From the NCBI RefSeq assembly GCF_048270265.1, contig NZ_JBLWTD010000006.1, positions 62,001 through 126,000 on the forward strand: a DNA stretch of 64,000 nt. The letters run 5' to 3'. The notes under the pieces are model-generated. The model did no database searches. It had not been told where the DNA came from and worked only from the letters and a program-made list of their open reading frames with translations. The DNA is from Maricaulis sp048270265. Lineage in GTDB: Bacteria > Pseudomonadota > Alphaproteobacteria > Caulobacterales > Maricaulaceae. Shown one piece after another: positions 25,302 through 33,385 of the stretch. Within the stretch, counting starts at the first letter, position 1; each line of letters starts with the position of its first letter. Both the position numbers and the translations under genes were made by a program.

Positions 25302-25654
25302 TCGCTGTCTCCACCCTCTGCGCCGCCCTGGCCGTCGGCCGCTTCCTGGTAGCGCAGGATTTCCGAGGTCAGGCGATCCGACAAGCCAAGCCCGCCCGAC
25401 TGCGCCATCACCTTGGCATATTCCTCGTTGAGCATGCCGCGAAAGGCATTGGCGCCTGGGCCGCCACCGAAAGGATCGTTCTCGCCGACCTGGGCGAACA
25501 TCGCTTCCATCATTTGCGCCAGGAAGACCGATTCAAAGTCCTCGGCAGCCGCGCGGGCGGCCTCCGGCGTGGTGCCCGCTGTCTGGGCCGTGACGCCACT
25601 CGAGCGCGATGCGCTGAGCGCCTGGTTGAGTTGAAGGTCGAGCAAGCCTTCCAT
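25298..25654 (-). CDS. flgJ: Rod-binding protein, FlgJ N-terminal domain (CheL-like)
   Basis: 118 residues with EDFESVFLAQMMEAMFAQVG and NAFRGMLNEEYAKVMAQSGG, the Rod-binding domain of FlgJ. In alphaproteobacteria this domain occurs alone (often named CheL) without the muramidase half. It caps the growing rod in the periplasm. It overlaps flgI by one base and the flbY-like gene by four, so it is translationally coupled. Confidence 0.87.
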   Translation of the reverse strand: MEGLLDLQLNQALSASRSSGVTAQTAGTTPEAARAAAEDFESVFLAQMMEAMFAQVGENDPFGGGPGANAFRGMLNEEYAKVMAQSGGLGLSDRLTSEILRYQEAADGQGGAEGGDSE

Positions 25655-26769
25655 TACAGCACCTCGATTTCTGCCTGCAGCGCACCGGCTGCCTTGATGG
25701 ATTGCAGGATGGTGATCATGTCGCGCGGCGTGACGCCGAGAGCGTTGAGCCCGTCGACCAGCTCGCTGAGCGAGACGCCGCCATCAAGGACGCCCAGCTG
25801 GGTATTGTCCTCGGCGACCGAGACGTCGGTGCGCGGCAGGACCACGGTCTCGCCGTCGGAGAAGGGGGCCGGCTGGCTCGCGATCGGGCTTTCGCGGACG
25901 GTAATCGTCAGATTGCCCTGGGCGATGGCCACGGTAGAGACGCGGACATTCTCGCCCATCACGATGGTGCCGGTATTCTCGTCGATGATGATGCGCGCCG
26001 GCTGGTCGGGCTGGACGCGCAATTGTTCGATCTCCGAAAGCAGGTCGATCATGTCGCCATTGTAGGAGGCCAGACGGGTCAGCTCGACGGTCGACGGGTT
26101 GGTCGCCCGTGCCGCCTCGGCACCCATGAAGGCATTGATGACATCGGCCATGCGGCGGGCGGTGGTGAAGTCGGGATTGCGCAGCGACAGCCGCAGCGAG
26201 GTGCGGTTGGCGATTTCCTGCCATGGATCCATGCCGGTGCCGTCGAACGGGTTTTCCACCAGCGCGCCATTGGCGATGCGGCCGCTGGTCGGAACGCCGC
26301 GGGTCACCGAGGCTGCGTCGCCGCCGGCAGAGAAGCCGCCAATGGTCAGTGTGCCCTGGCCGACGGCCCAGGCACGGCCATGGCTGTCGAAAAGGGGCGT
26401 GCCGATGAGCGTGCCGCCCTGCAGGCTGCCTGCATCGCCGATCGCCGAGACGGTGACATCAATGCGCGAACCCTGGGACGAAAAGGCCGGCAGGGTGGCG
26501 GTCACCATCACAGCGGCGATATTGCGGGTGTTGAGGCTGGCGTCGCGGGTGTTGACGTTGAAGTGTTCAAGCATCGCGTTGAGCGATTGATTGGTGAAGC
26601 TGGAATTGCGCAGCGAGTCGCCGGTGCCGTCGAGGCCGACCACAAGGCCGTAACCGACCAGGTGATTGTCGCGGACATCCTCCACATCAACCATGTCCTT
26701 GATTCGGGACGAGGCGAGGGCAGGCGCCGACATCAGGCAGGCGGTCAGCAGGGCGATGAACAGACGCAT
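25654..26769 (-). CDS. flgI: Flagellar P-ring protein FlgI
   Basis: 371 residues with a signal peptide (MRLFIALLTACLMSAPALAS). The hallmark FlgI segments are all present: RIKDMVDVEDVRDNHLVGYG, VVGLDGTGDSLRNSSFTNQS, ARIIIDENTGTIVMGENVRV and a C-terminal LVDGLNALGVTPRDMITILQ. It forms the P ring around the rod in the peptidoglycan layer. A sigma-54 promoter and ftr-like sites are upstream. The gene is divergent from fliX, as in Caulobacter. Confidence 0.95.
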   Translation of the reverse strand: MRLFIALLTACLMSAPALASSRIKDMVDVEDVRDNHLVGYGLVVGLDGTGDSLRNSSFTNQSLNAMLEHFNVNTRDASLNTRNIAAVMVTATLPAFSSQGSRIDVTVSAIGDAGSLQGGTLIGTPLFDSHGRAWAVGQGTLTIGGFSAGGDAASVTRGVPTSGRIANGALVENPFDGTGMDPWQEIANRTSLRLSLRNPDFTTARRMADVINAFMGAEAARATNPSTVELTRLASYNGDMIDLLSEIEQLRVQPDQPARIIIDENTGTIVMGENVRVSTVAIAQGNLTITVRESPIASQPAPFSDGETVVLPRTDVSVAEDNTQLGVLDGGVSLSELVDGLNALGVTPRDMITILQSIKAAGALQAEIEVL

Positions 26770-26803
26770 TTTGCAGTCTCCGGAATGATACGCTCAGTGC
26801 ATT

Positions 26804-26818
26804 GCGAAGCCTGTGCCA
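26804..26818 (-). promoter_or_regulatory. Sigma-54 promoter of the flgI operon
   Basis: On the minus strand 26818-26804 reads TGGCAC-AGGCT-TCGC, one mismatch from consensus, GG-GC spacing 12. It is 35 bases from the flgI ATG. Confidence 0.78.
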
Positions 26819-26892
26819 GTTGCCATTCGAGGGTATATAAAATTATGCGCGTAAAATCAGCATGTTGGCGGTCGGCAATTCCCGAGGCGAGG

Positions 26893-26937
26893 CGGCAAAT
26901 GTGACCGGTTGCGACAATCGCCGGGCAGGATTTGCCG
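26893..26937. promoter_or_regulatory. FtrC/FlbD-like half palindrome and palindrome upstream of flgI
   Basis: GGGCAG-GAT-TTGCCG at 26923-26937 matches the CGGCAA-N3-TTGCCG element with two substitutions in the left arm, and CGGCAA-ATG-TGACCG at 26893-26907 keeps the left arm. Both lie 75-130 bases upstream of the flgI sigma-54 promoter, a typical enhancer distance. The same right-hand site recurs almost identically at 31536. Confidence 0.6.
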
Positions 26938-26952
26938 GGCTGGGGTGGCGGG

Positions 26953-26968
26953 TTAAGCCTCTGTTAAC
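26953..26968. promoter_or_regulatory. CtrA box upstream of fliX
   Basis: TTAA-GCCTCTG-TTAAC matches the CtrA consensus TTAA-N7-TTAAC perfectly, 49 bases before the fliX start at 27017. In Caulobacter fliX is a class II gene activated by CtrA. The flgI ftr-like sites sit just to the left. Confidence 0.85.
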
Positions 26969-27016
26969 GGCGGCGGCGCATCCCTGATGGTAGTCCAACA
27001 GGAAGCGATTCTCGTC

Positions 27017-27427
27017 ATGAAAGTCACCGGCCCACGCTCAGCGAGCTCAGTATCATCCAGCAAACGGACCTCCGGATCCCGCGCCGGTGGTGACAGCTTC
27101 ACGCTGGAACAGGCCGCGCAATCCGCCTCTGCGATGGCCACCGCGCCGATGTCGGGGATCAATTCCGTGGATGCCATTCTGGCACTGCAATCGGTTGGCG
27201 ACTTCACCGAGGCGCGCAAGCAGGCGACCGGCCGTGCCATGAACCTGCTGGACGTGCTCGACGAACTCAAACTTTCCCTGCTCGAAGGCGGCCTGCCGAA
27301 AGCCAAGCTGGTTGCGCTGATGGATCTGCTGCAGACGCGGCGCGACGACACCAATGATGCCGGGCTTGAAGCGGCGCTCGATGAAGTCGAGATCAGGGCC
27401 GCTGTGGAACTCGCCAAATTCGGCTGA
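27017..27427 (+). CDS. fliX: Flagellar assembly regulator FliX
   Basis: 136 residues from the ATG at 27017 (AGGAAG upstream) rather than the ATG at 26987; homologues begin MKV-x-G. The Gly/Ser/Arg-rich N-terminus (FTLEQAAQSASA) is followed by VDAILALQSVGDFTEARKQA and a helical C-terminus (LLEGGLPKAKLVALMDLLQT). FliX couples early basal-body assembly to FlbD activity in Caulobacter. It is divergent from flgI, downstream of a CtrA box, and has no partner gene on its strand. Confidence 0.9.
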   Translation: MKVTGPRSASSVSSSKRTSGSRAGGDSFTLEQAAQSASAMATAPMSGINSVDAILALQSVGDFTEARKQATGRAMNLLDVLDELKLSLLEGGLPKAKLVALMDLLQTRRDDTNDAGLEAALDEVEIRAAVELAKFG

Positions 27428-27520
27428 TTGCGTCACCGCCTCCGGCAGCCGCTGACACCATTCCGTCAAACTGGTCAGATATTTGCTAGTGGTCCGTTCC
27501 GGGCCAACAGCGTCACCGCG

Positions 27521-27548
27521 TTGACTTGCCGAACACCGTGCATATGCT
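27521..27548 (+). promoter_or_regulatory. Sigma-70-type promoter candidate of the DksA-family gene
   Basis: TTGACT (27521-27526) and TATGCT (27543-27548), spacing 16 bases, about 55 bases upstream of the start codons. In a GC-rich genome this is a reasonable but not unique match. Confidence 0.45.
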
Positions 27549-27601
27549 CCGCCCGCTTTCTGGGGGAGCGCCTGTTGGCTGTTAAAATTGAGTAGAGGGC
27601 G

Positions 27602-28030
27602 ATGATGGAATCCGAACCGATCGAACTCCCCGCGGGCTATATGCCCAGCGACGACGAGCCGTTCATGAATGAGCGGCAGAAGGAATATTTCCGTCTGAAA
27701 TTGCTCGCGTGGAAGGAAGACATCCTCCGCGAGAGCAAGTCGACGCTGACCAATTTGCAGGAAGACATGGGCGCCTTGCCCGATATCGCCGACCGTGCCT
27801 CGACTGAAACCGACCGTTCGCTCGAACTGCGCGCCCGCGACCGCCAGCGCAAGCTCATCTCCAAGATCGACAGCGCCCTGCGCCGTATTGAGGATGACAG
27901 TTACGGCTATTGCGAAGAGACCGGAGAGCCCATCAGCCTGGCCCGTCTCGATGCCCGCCCGGTCGCCACGCTCAGCCTCGAGGCGCAGGAGCGCCACGAG
28001 CGCAAGGAACGCGTCCACCGCGACGACTGA
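27602..28030 (+). CDS. DksA/TraR-family regulator with one-cysteine zinc-finger remnant
   Basis: 142 residues from the ATG at 27602 (ATG at 27605 is equally possible; GAGGG at 27595-27599 fits both loosely). A coiled-coil N-terminal part (YFRLKLLAWKEDILRESKST) is followed by RIEDDSYGYCEETGEPISLA and ARPVATLSLEAQERHERKER. Of the four Cys of the classical zinc finger only one remains, a form well known among alphaproteobacterial DksA proteins that still work with RNA polymerase. It modulates rRNA and stress transcription with ppGpp. No flagellar gene is co-transcribed with it, and its 3' end faces the bidirectional-looking hairpin at 28058. Confidence 0.87.
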   Translation: MMESEPIELPAGYMPSDDEPFMNERQKEYFRLKLLAWKEDILRESKSTLTNLQEDMGALPDIADRASTETDRSLELRARDRQRKLISKIDSALRRIEDDSYGYCEETGEPISLARLDARPVATLSLEAQERHERKERVHRDD

Positions 28031-28057
28031 CCGGCCCCAAGCCTTCCATTTTCTCCC

Positions 28058-28092
28058 AAAAAAAGGGCCGCCACGAGTAGTCGTGACGGCCC
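28058..28092 (-). terminator. Terminator after flgH (minus strand)
   Basis: GGGCCGTCACGA and TCGTGGCGGCCC on the minus strand (28092-28081 and 28076-28065) form a 12-bp stem with one mismatch around a four-base loop, followed by seven T (28064-28058). It terminates the flgF-flgG-flgA-flgH operon and may also serve the opposite direction weakly. Confidence 0.88.
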
Positions 28093-28122
28093 AGATGTGC
28101 CCGATGGTGGCGGGATTTCGTC

Positions 28123-28863
28123 CTAGAACGGCATCAGGATATTGTAGAGTTCCTGACCATAGCTGGGGCGCTGGACTTCCGAGAGATGTCCGCGTCCGCC
28201 GTAGGAAATTCTGGCTTCGGCAATCTGGGTGTGACTGATCGTGTTGTCCGACCCGATATCCTGTGGACGCGCGATGCCGCTGATGAGCAATTCACGCACT
28301 TCATTATTGACCCTCACTTCCTGACGCCCGGCCAGCACCAGATTCCCGTTGGGCAGAACCTGGGTGACAATGGCGGCGATCGTCAGCGAGATCGATTCGC
28401 CGCGATTGACTGTTCCGGTGCCGGAGGTCGAGGAGCTGGATCCGAGGCTCGTCAGCGAGGACGGGTCGATACTGTCATTGAAGAAGCCGGTCAGATCGAT
28501 CCCGAAGAATTCGGTGAGGTCGGCATCTTCCGCGGCGGTGCGTGAGCGGCTGGTCGTGTTGTTCAGCTGGGCGCTGTCGGAAATGTCGATATTGACCGTC
28601 AGGATATCGCCGATGCGTGCGGCGCGCGGGTCACCGAAAAAGGTCGGCGAGTTGGCGCTCCACAGCGAGTTGGTCTGGGTGGCCGGCAGACGGCCCGGCA
28701 TGACGGGCATCGGAATTTGAGACGGTCCGGTACCGGCCAGCACGGCCGGGTTCTCGATGGGGGTCATCGGCGGGGTCTGCCCGACCTGTGACAGGCGCGT
28801 GGTGGCACCACAGGCCTGCAGGGCGAGTGAGGCGACGACGATGGCGGCGATTTTGCGGATCAT
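28123..28863 (-). CDS. flgH: Flagellar L-ring protein FlgH
   Basis: 246 residues. Lipoprotein signal with the lipobox ending at Cys18 (LALQAC). The core carries SLWSANSPTFFGDPRAARIG, DILTVNIDISDSAQLNNTTS, PNGNLVLAGRQEVRVNNEVR and ISGIARPQDIGSDNTISHTQ, all diagnostic of FlgH. It builds the L ring in the outer membrane. It is the last gene of the flgFGAH operon. Confidence 0.95.
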   Translation of the reverse strand: MIRKIAAIVVASLALQACGATTRLSQVGQTPPMTPIENPAVLAGTGPSQIPMPVMPGRLPATQTNSLWSANSPTFFGDPRAARIGDILTVNIDISDSAQLNNTTSRSRTAAEDADLTEFFGIDLTGFFNDSIDPSSLTSLGSSSSTSGTGTVNRGESISLTIAAIVTQVLPNGNLVLAGRQEVRVNNEVRELLISGIARPQDIGSDNTISHTQIAEARISYGGRGHLSEVQRPSYGQELYNILMPF

Positions 28864-28878
28864 GATGTTCTCCCGAAC

Positions 28879-29808
28879 CTAGAAGCTGGCGGCAGGGCTG
28901 GCGAAGACGCGGGCGCGGCCGGGGCCGTCCACCATGGCTTCAACAGTGCGGTTGGATTGCAGATTGACGAAGCGGGCAAGCTCGCCGTCGGCGGCATTTT
29001 CCATGGCGCGGGCGCGAACGCTGAGCTGGATGCCACGGGCCTCGAACATCAGGGTGACCAGATCGCCTCGATTGACGAGGATGGTCTCCTGCAGGTCATA
29101 GCCACGCAGGGGTTCGCTGGCGCGCAGGGCGCGGCGGGCCTGGTGACCGATGATGGCGTCGGGGTCGAGCACCGAGTCCGGACGGATCCGGTCACTGCGC
29201 AGGGATACCCAGCGAATATTGTCGTTGCGGACGACGTCACCGGCAGCGACGGGCTGGACCAGGACCGGAATGTCGATGGTCTCGAAGGCGCGGCCCGTTA
29301 CGCGGACCGGCTCGGCGCCGTCATAGGGCGTGATGTCGGCGCTGAGCATGCCCGAACGCGGATCGTAGTTGATGGAATCGATCTGTGGCCCGCCGATCGT
29401 GTCGACCGGTGCGTGCAGGGCAAGGTTGGAATTGGCCAGCTGGACTTCGTGCTGGCCTCCCTCGCGGGCAAACAGTTCGCCCTCGATCATGCCGGTCAGT
29501 TCGCCGGCATCAACGACGCGGCTGGCCCGGGAGACCGTCAGGCGCAGCAGGCCGGAGGCGTTGGCCCAGTCGAGCTCGTGATCGGCGGCAATACGGCTGA
29601 CATAATTGACGTCGAGCGCGACCCGCGAACCGGGCGCCGGTGAACGGGCCACCACGGTCGCCGCTTCCGGTCCGTTGAACTCGAACAGATCGCCCAACGT
29701 GATTTGCGGGCCTTCGACGACCAGCGTTTCGCGCAGGAAGACGGGTTCTGATGCGAGGGCCGGTGCCGTGGTGAGGCAGGCGAGGGCAATGAGGCTTGCG
29801 CGGATCAT
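28879..29808 (-). CDS. flgA: P-ring assembly protein FlgA
   Basis: 309 residues with a signal peptide (cleavage near ALA-S, residues 19/20). The C-terminal SAF/ChapFlgA domain is clear: PVLVQPVAAGDVVRNDNIRW, DAIIGHQARRALRASEPLRG and VNRGDLVTLMFEARGIQLSV. The N-terminal ~150 residues are longer than in enteric FlgA, as usual for alphaproteobacteria. It chaperones FlgI in the periplasm. It lies 15 bases after flgG. Confidence 0.92.
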   Translation of the reverse strand: MIRASLIALACLTTAPALASEPVFLRETLVVEGPQITLGDLFEFNGPEAATVVARSPAPGSRVALDVNYVSRIAADHELDWANASGLLRLTVSRASRVVDAGELTGMIEGELFAREGGQHEVQLANSNLALHAPVDTIGGPQIDSINYDPRSGMLSADITPYDGAEPVRVTGRAFETIDIPVLVQPVAAGDVVRNDNIRWVSLRSDRIRPDSVLDPDAIIGHQARRALRASEPLRGYDLQETILVNRGDLVTLMFEARGIQLSVRARAMENAADGELARFVNLQSNRTVEAMVDGPGRARVFASPAASF

Positions 29809-29820
29809 CTATCGGTCCTC

Positions 29821-30606
29821 CTAGCGAAGGTTCGAGGTGGCGGACATCATTTCGTCGGACGCGGTAATGACGCGGGCATTCATTTCATAGGCGCGCTGGG
29901 CCTGGATCAGCGAGGTGATTTCGGTCACCGCATTGACGTTGGAGGCCTCGACAAAACCCTGCATGACATAGCCATAGCCCGGCGAACTCGGTGTGCCGGT
30001 GGCGGCAGAGCCGGAGGCGGCGGACTCGAGGAAGAGGTTGTTGCCGATCGCTTCCAGGCCGGCATCATTATTGAAGGTCGAAAGCTCGAGCTGGCCGACC
30101 GTCTGCGGATCGGTCTGGCCGTCGATCAACGCCTGGACCTGGCCCTGCTCGTTGATGGCAACGCTGCGGGCGCCTTCGGGGATGACGATGCCGGGCGCGA
30201 CGGTATAGCCATCGGCGGTCACGATCTCGCCTTCCGGGCTGACGGCGAAGCTGCCGGCACGGGTATAGGCGTCATTGCCATCGGGCATCTCGATACGGAA
30301 ATAGCCGTCGCCATTGATCGCCAGATCGAACGGGTTGCCGGTATTGGCCAGCGAGCCTTGCTCGGTGATGCGATAGATCGAGGCGGTCTGGACGCCGAGC
30401 CCGACCTGGATCCCTGTGGGGACAATGGTGCCGGCGTCGGAGGAGCTGATGCCCATCTGCTGGACATTCTGGTAGAGAAGGTCCTGGAACTCGGCCCGCT
30501 GACGTTTGAACCCGGTGGTGTTCATGTTGGCGAGATTGTTCGAGATCACCTCGACATTGAGCTGTTGGGCCTGCATGCCGGTGGCTGCTGTCATGAGAGA
30601 GCGCAT
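29821..30606 (-). CDS. flgG: Distal rod protein FlgG
   Basis: 261 residues. N-terminal MRSLMTAATGMQAQQLNVEV and SNNLANMNTTGFKRQRAEFQ are the flagellar-rod signature; the C-terminal FVEASNVNAVTEITSLIQAQ completes the D0 helix. It forms the distal rod, exported by the flagellar system. It follows flgF after 17 bases. Confidence 0.96.
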   Translation of the reverse strand: MRSLMTAATGMQAQQLNVEVISNNLANMNTTGFKRQRAEFQDLLYQNVQQMGISSSDAGTIVPTGIQVGLGVQTASIYRITEQGSLANTGNPFDLAINGDGYFRIEMPDGNDAYTRAGSFAVSPEGEIVTADGYTVAPGIVIPEGARSVAINEQGQVQALIDGQTDPQTVGQLELSTFNNDAGLEAIGNNLFLESAASGSAATGTPSSPGYGYVMQGFVEASNVNAVTEITSLIQAQRAYEMNARVITASDEMMSATSNLR

Positions 30607-30623
30607 ATCGGTTCTCTTTCCTC

Positions 30624-31379
30624 TTAGACTTTGCCGAGGCGCTCAATGGCGCGGCGGTTGATGTCTTCGGTTTGTTCGATGAATTTCGACACAGACTGGT
30701 AGCTGCGCATCACGCTCATCATGTCGGTCATTTCGACCACGGGCTGGACGTTGGATGCCTCGACAAAACCTTGTCTGACGGTTGGGGCGAAGGCCGCCTC
30801 CGGTGTATTTCTGCCATCGGCATTGTCGGTCTGGACGTAGCGGCCACTGCCCTGTTTCGACAGGCCTGCCAGATTGGTGACCTCGAACACGCCGAGCCGG
30901 GCGACTTCGATGCCGTCCTGCATGACGGCGCCGCCTTCGGTGATGGTGGTGCTGGTAGCCGATGGGTCGAGCACGATCGGGCTGCGGCTGACGGCATCAA
31001 GTACCGGTGCGCCGTCATGGGCCGCAAGCTGACCATTGTTGTCGAGATGGAAGCGGCCATCGCGGGTGTATTGCTCGGCGCCATTCACCTCGACGGCAAA
31101 AAAGCCGTCGCCGTCAATCGCGACATCGAGGGGCCGGCCGGTGGCTTCCAGCGCACCTTGGCGGAAATCGCGGCCCATGCCCCAGACATCGACATATTGG
31201 AGGTCGGTGGGGCCGTCGGCCTGTTGGGCCGTCGGGGCAGCGATGTTCTCGATCAAAAGTGATTCGACCTTGAAGCCCGCCGTATTGGCGTTGGCGATGT
31301 TGTTTGCGACCACATCCATCGCCTGGCGCAGGGCCATTTGGCGCGAAAGGCCGATCATCAGGGCATTATCCATGGGCAT
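30624..31379 (-). CDS. flgF: Rod protein FlgF
   Basis: 251 residues starting at the ATG at 31379 (MPMDNALMIGLSRQMALRQA). The open frame runs further to 31472, but the sigma-54 promoter at 31449-31435 lies within that extra stretch, so the longer start would be untranscribed. NNIANANTAGFKVESLLIEN is the rod signature and FVEASNVQPVVEMTDMMSVM the C-terminal D0 helix. It is a proximal/distal rod joint protein and heads the flgFGAH operon. Confidence 0.93.
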   Translation of the reverse strand: MPMDNALMIGLSRQMALRQAMDVVANNIANANTAGFKVESLLIENIAAPTAQQADGPTDLQYVDVWGMGRDFRQGALEATGRPLDVAIDGDGFFAVEVNGAEQYTRDGRFHLDNNGQLAAHDGAPVLDAVSRSPIVLDPSATSTTITEGGAVMQDGIEVARLGVFEVTNLAGLSKQGSGRYVQTDNADGRNTPEAAFAPTVRQGFVEASNVQPVVEMTDMMSVMRSYQSVSKFIEQTEDINRRAIERLGKV

Positions 31380-31434
31380 ATTCCATTCTGGATGCCGAAG
31401 TTCGCCACGGTCTGCGGCGTCAGCCACATCCATT

Positions 31435-31449
31435 GCATCCGGCGTGCCA
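31435..31449 (-). promoter_or_regulatory. Sigma-54 promoter of the flgFGAH operon
   Basis: Minus strand 31449-31435 reads TGGCAC-GCCGG-ATGC, one mismatch, GG-GC spacing 12, 56 bases before the flgF start. Confidence 0.72.
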
Positions 31450-31535
31450 AGGTTAATATCTGGCGAAATCAATGGCTTGGTGCGGGTAGTGGCATCAGGG
31501 TCCCGCCATGCAGGGGCAAACCTGTCCGGGCAACT

Positions 31536-31550
31536 GGGCAGGAATTGCCG
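31536..31550. promoter_or_regulatory. FlbD-like palindrome between flgF and fliL
   Basis: GGGCAG-GAA-TTGCCG differs by one base in the spacer from the site at 26923 upstream of flgI. It is ~90-100 bases upstream of the flgF sigma-54 promoter and ~80 bases upstream of fliL, so it could activate flgF and affect fliL. Confidence 0.6.
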
Positions 31551-31628
31551 GTTCAGGCGCCAAGGCTACGGAGTGTTAACCGCGCTGGCCGTTAATCATG
31601 GAAAGCGATTCCCTTGCTGGAGACCGTC

Positions 31629-32243
31629 ATGGCCGACGAAGCCGACCAAAATGAAGATGAAGACGGCGGCGAAGCCAAAGCCAAGCCGAAAATGGGCATG
31701 CTCAAACTGGGCCTGTTCATTGGATTGCCTGCAATCATCCTGCTGCTGGCCGGCGTGGCCGGCTTCATGATGTTTGCTGGTGGCGGCGGTGATGAAGCTG
31801 TCATGGAAGCGGTGCTCGACGAACACGGACAGCCCGTGCTCGACTCGCATGGCCAGCCCGTGATGGCGGCAGCGGCCGGTGCGCACGGTGCGCCGGAACC
31901 GGAGCACGAGGCGCAGGCCTATTACTTCCCGCTGCGCGATGCCGATGGTGCCGAGGATCCGATCATCACCAATATCCGTTCGGTCGATGGCCGCCCGGTA
32001 ACGGTGATGCTGAAGATCACGCTGGAATCCTCAAACCCGGACTTCGGTCAGGTCGTCGATGCCCACATCGATCCGATCATGGACCAGTTCATCATGTTCC
32101 TGCGCGAACTGCGTGAGGACGATCTCTACGGCTCGGCGGGAATGCACCGGGTACGTCTGGAACTGTTGCGGCGCGTGAACCTGGCAATCGAGCCTGAATA
32201 CGCTGATGCCGTGCTGATCCAGGAATTCATGATTGTCGATTAG
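31629..32243 (+). CDS. fliL: Flagellar basal-body-associated protein FliL
   Basis: 204 residues from the ATG at 31629 (GGAG at 31619-31622). Acidic cytoplasmic N-terminus, transmembrane helix residues ~24-49 (LFIGLPAIILLLAGVAGFMM), a linker rich in His/Gly/Pro, then the FliL domain (VMLKITLESSNPDFGQVVDA, VRLELLRRVNLAIEPEYADA, IQEFMIVD). It stabilises stator function at the motor. It begins the fliL-fliM-DUF6468-MotE-TPR operon. Confidence 0.92.
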   Translation: MADEADQNEDEDGGEAKAKPKMGMLKLGLFIGLPAIILLLAGVAGFMMFAGGGGDEAVMEAVLDEHGQPVLDSHGQPVMAAAAGAHGAPEPEHEAQAYYFPLRDADGAEDPIITNIRSVDGRPVTVMLKITLESSNPDFGQVVDAHIDPIMDQFIMFLRELREDDLYGSAGMHRVRLELLRRVNLAIEPEYADAVLIQEFMIVD

Positions 32244-32254
32244 GACCGAACTGC

Positions 32255-33385
32255 ATGTCTGACGATATGGACCAAGATGCGCTCGCTGCCGAATGGGAAG
32301 CGATGGCCGAGGACGGCGACGACCTCGACCTGGCTTCCGAATGGGAGGCCATGGTTGGCGGCGATGACGATTCATCGGACATGCCCCAGAATGGCGGCGC
32401 GGCTGAACGCATCCTCAACCAGGACGAGATCGACAGCCTGCTCGGCTTTTCGCTCTCCGATGATGATGCGGCCGACAAGTCGGGTATCCGCGCCATCATC
32501 AATTCGGCACTCGTCTCCTATGAGCGGCTGCCGATGCTGGAGATCGTGTTCGACCGGCTGGTCCGGTTGATGACAACGAGCCTGCGCAATTTCACCTCGG
32601 ACAATGTCGAGGTCAGCCTCGACAATATTTCCTCGATCCGTTTCGGCGACTATCTCAACTCGATCCCGCTGCCGGCCATCCTGGCCGTCTTCCGCGCCAA
32701 ACAGCTCGACAATTACGGTCTGCTGACCGTCGACTCCAACCTGATCTATTCCATCGTCGACGTGCTGCTCGGCGGCCGCCGCGGTACCTCTGCCATGCGC
32801 ATCGAGGGCCGGCCCTACACCACGATCGAGCGCATGCTCGTGCAGCGGATGATTGAAGTCGTGCTCGGCGATGCCAAGCAGGCTTTCCAGCCTCTCACAG
32901 AGGTCGATTTCGATCTCGAGCGCGTCGAGACCAATCCGCGCTTTGCCGCCATCGCCCGGCCGGCCAATGCCGCCATCCTGGTCAAGCTGCGCATCGATAT
33001 GGAAGACCGCGGCGGGCGCATCGAGCTGCTCTTGCCCTATGCGACGCTCGAGCCGATCCGGAAAATGCTGCTGCAGCAATTCATGGGTGAGAAATTCGGT
33101 CGCGACAATATCTGGGAAGGCCACCTGGCCACCGAGTTGTGGTCGACCAAGATGGAAGTTCACGCCGTGCTCGACGAGCAGCGTGTGACGCTGGGCCGGG
33201 TGATGGATCTCAAGGTTGGCGACACGCTCTTCCTTGATGCCTCTCCGACCAGTGAAGTGGAATTGCGTTGCGGCAATGTGCCGTTGACGCGTGGCCGTAT
33301 GGGCCGACTCGGACATAGCGTAGCCCTGCGCCTGAGCGGTCCGCTCTCGCCGGTAGCCAAAAAAGCAATGATGAGGTTCGCATGA
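32255..33385 (+). CDS. fliM: Flagellar motor switch protein FliM
   Basis: 376 residues. The acidic N-terminal ~60 residues include LNQDEIDSLLGF, the CheY-contact-type motif of FliM. The central CheC-like domain (VFRAKQLDNYGLLTVDSNLI, DVLLGGRRG) and the C-terminal SpoA domain (VTLGRVMDLKVGDTLFLDAS) complete it. It transmits CheY binding to the motor in the cytoplasmic C ring. Overlaps the next gene by four bases (ATGA). Confidence 0.95.
   Translation: MSDDMDQDALAAEWEAMAEDGDDLDLASEWEAMVGGDDDSSDMPQNGGAAERILNQDEIDSLLGFSLSDDDAADKSGIRAIINSALVSYERLPMLEIVFDRLVRLMTTSLRNFTSDNVEVSLDNISSIRFGDYLNSIPLPAILAVFRAKQLDNYGLLTVDSNLIYSIVDVLLGGRRGTSAMRIEGRPYTTIERMLVQRMIEVVLGDAKQAFQPLTEVDFDLERVETNPRFAAIARPANAAILVKLRIDMEDRGGRIELLLPYATLEPIRKMLLQQFMGEKFGRDNIWEGHLATELWSTKMEVHAVLDEQRVTLGRVMDLKVGDTLFLDASPTSEVELRCGNVPLTRGRMGRLGHSVALRLSGPLSPVAKKAMMRFA

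Noticed and set aside
31536..31549. TGGGCA-GGAA-TTGC as a sigma-54 promoter of fliL
   Set aside because: GG-GC spacing is 11 instead of 12, and the bases form the palindrome that matches the ftr-like element, so it is better read as an activator site.
31575..31598. TTAACC and TTAATC stretches upstream of fliL as a CtrA box
   Set aside because: The spacing between the half-sites is 12 rather than 7, so it is only two separate half-sites.
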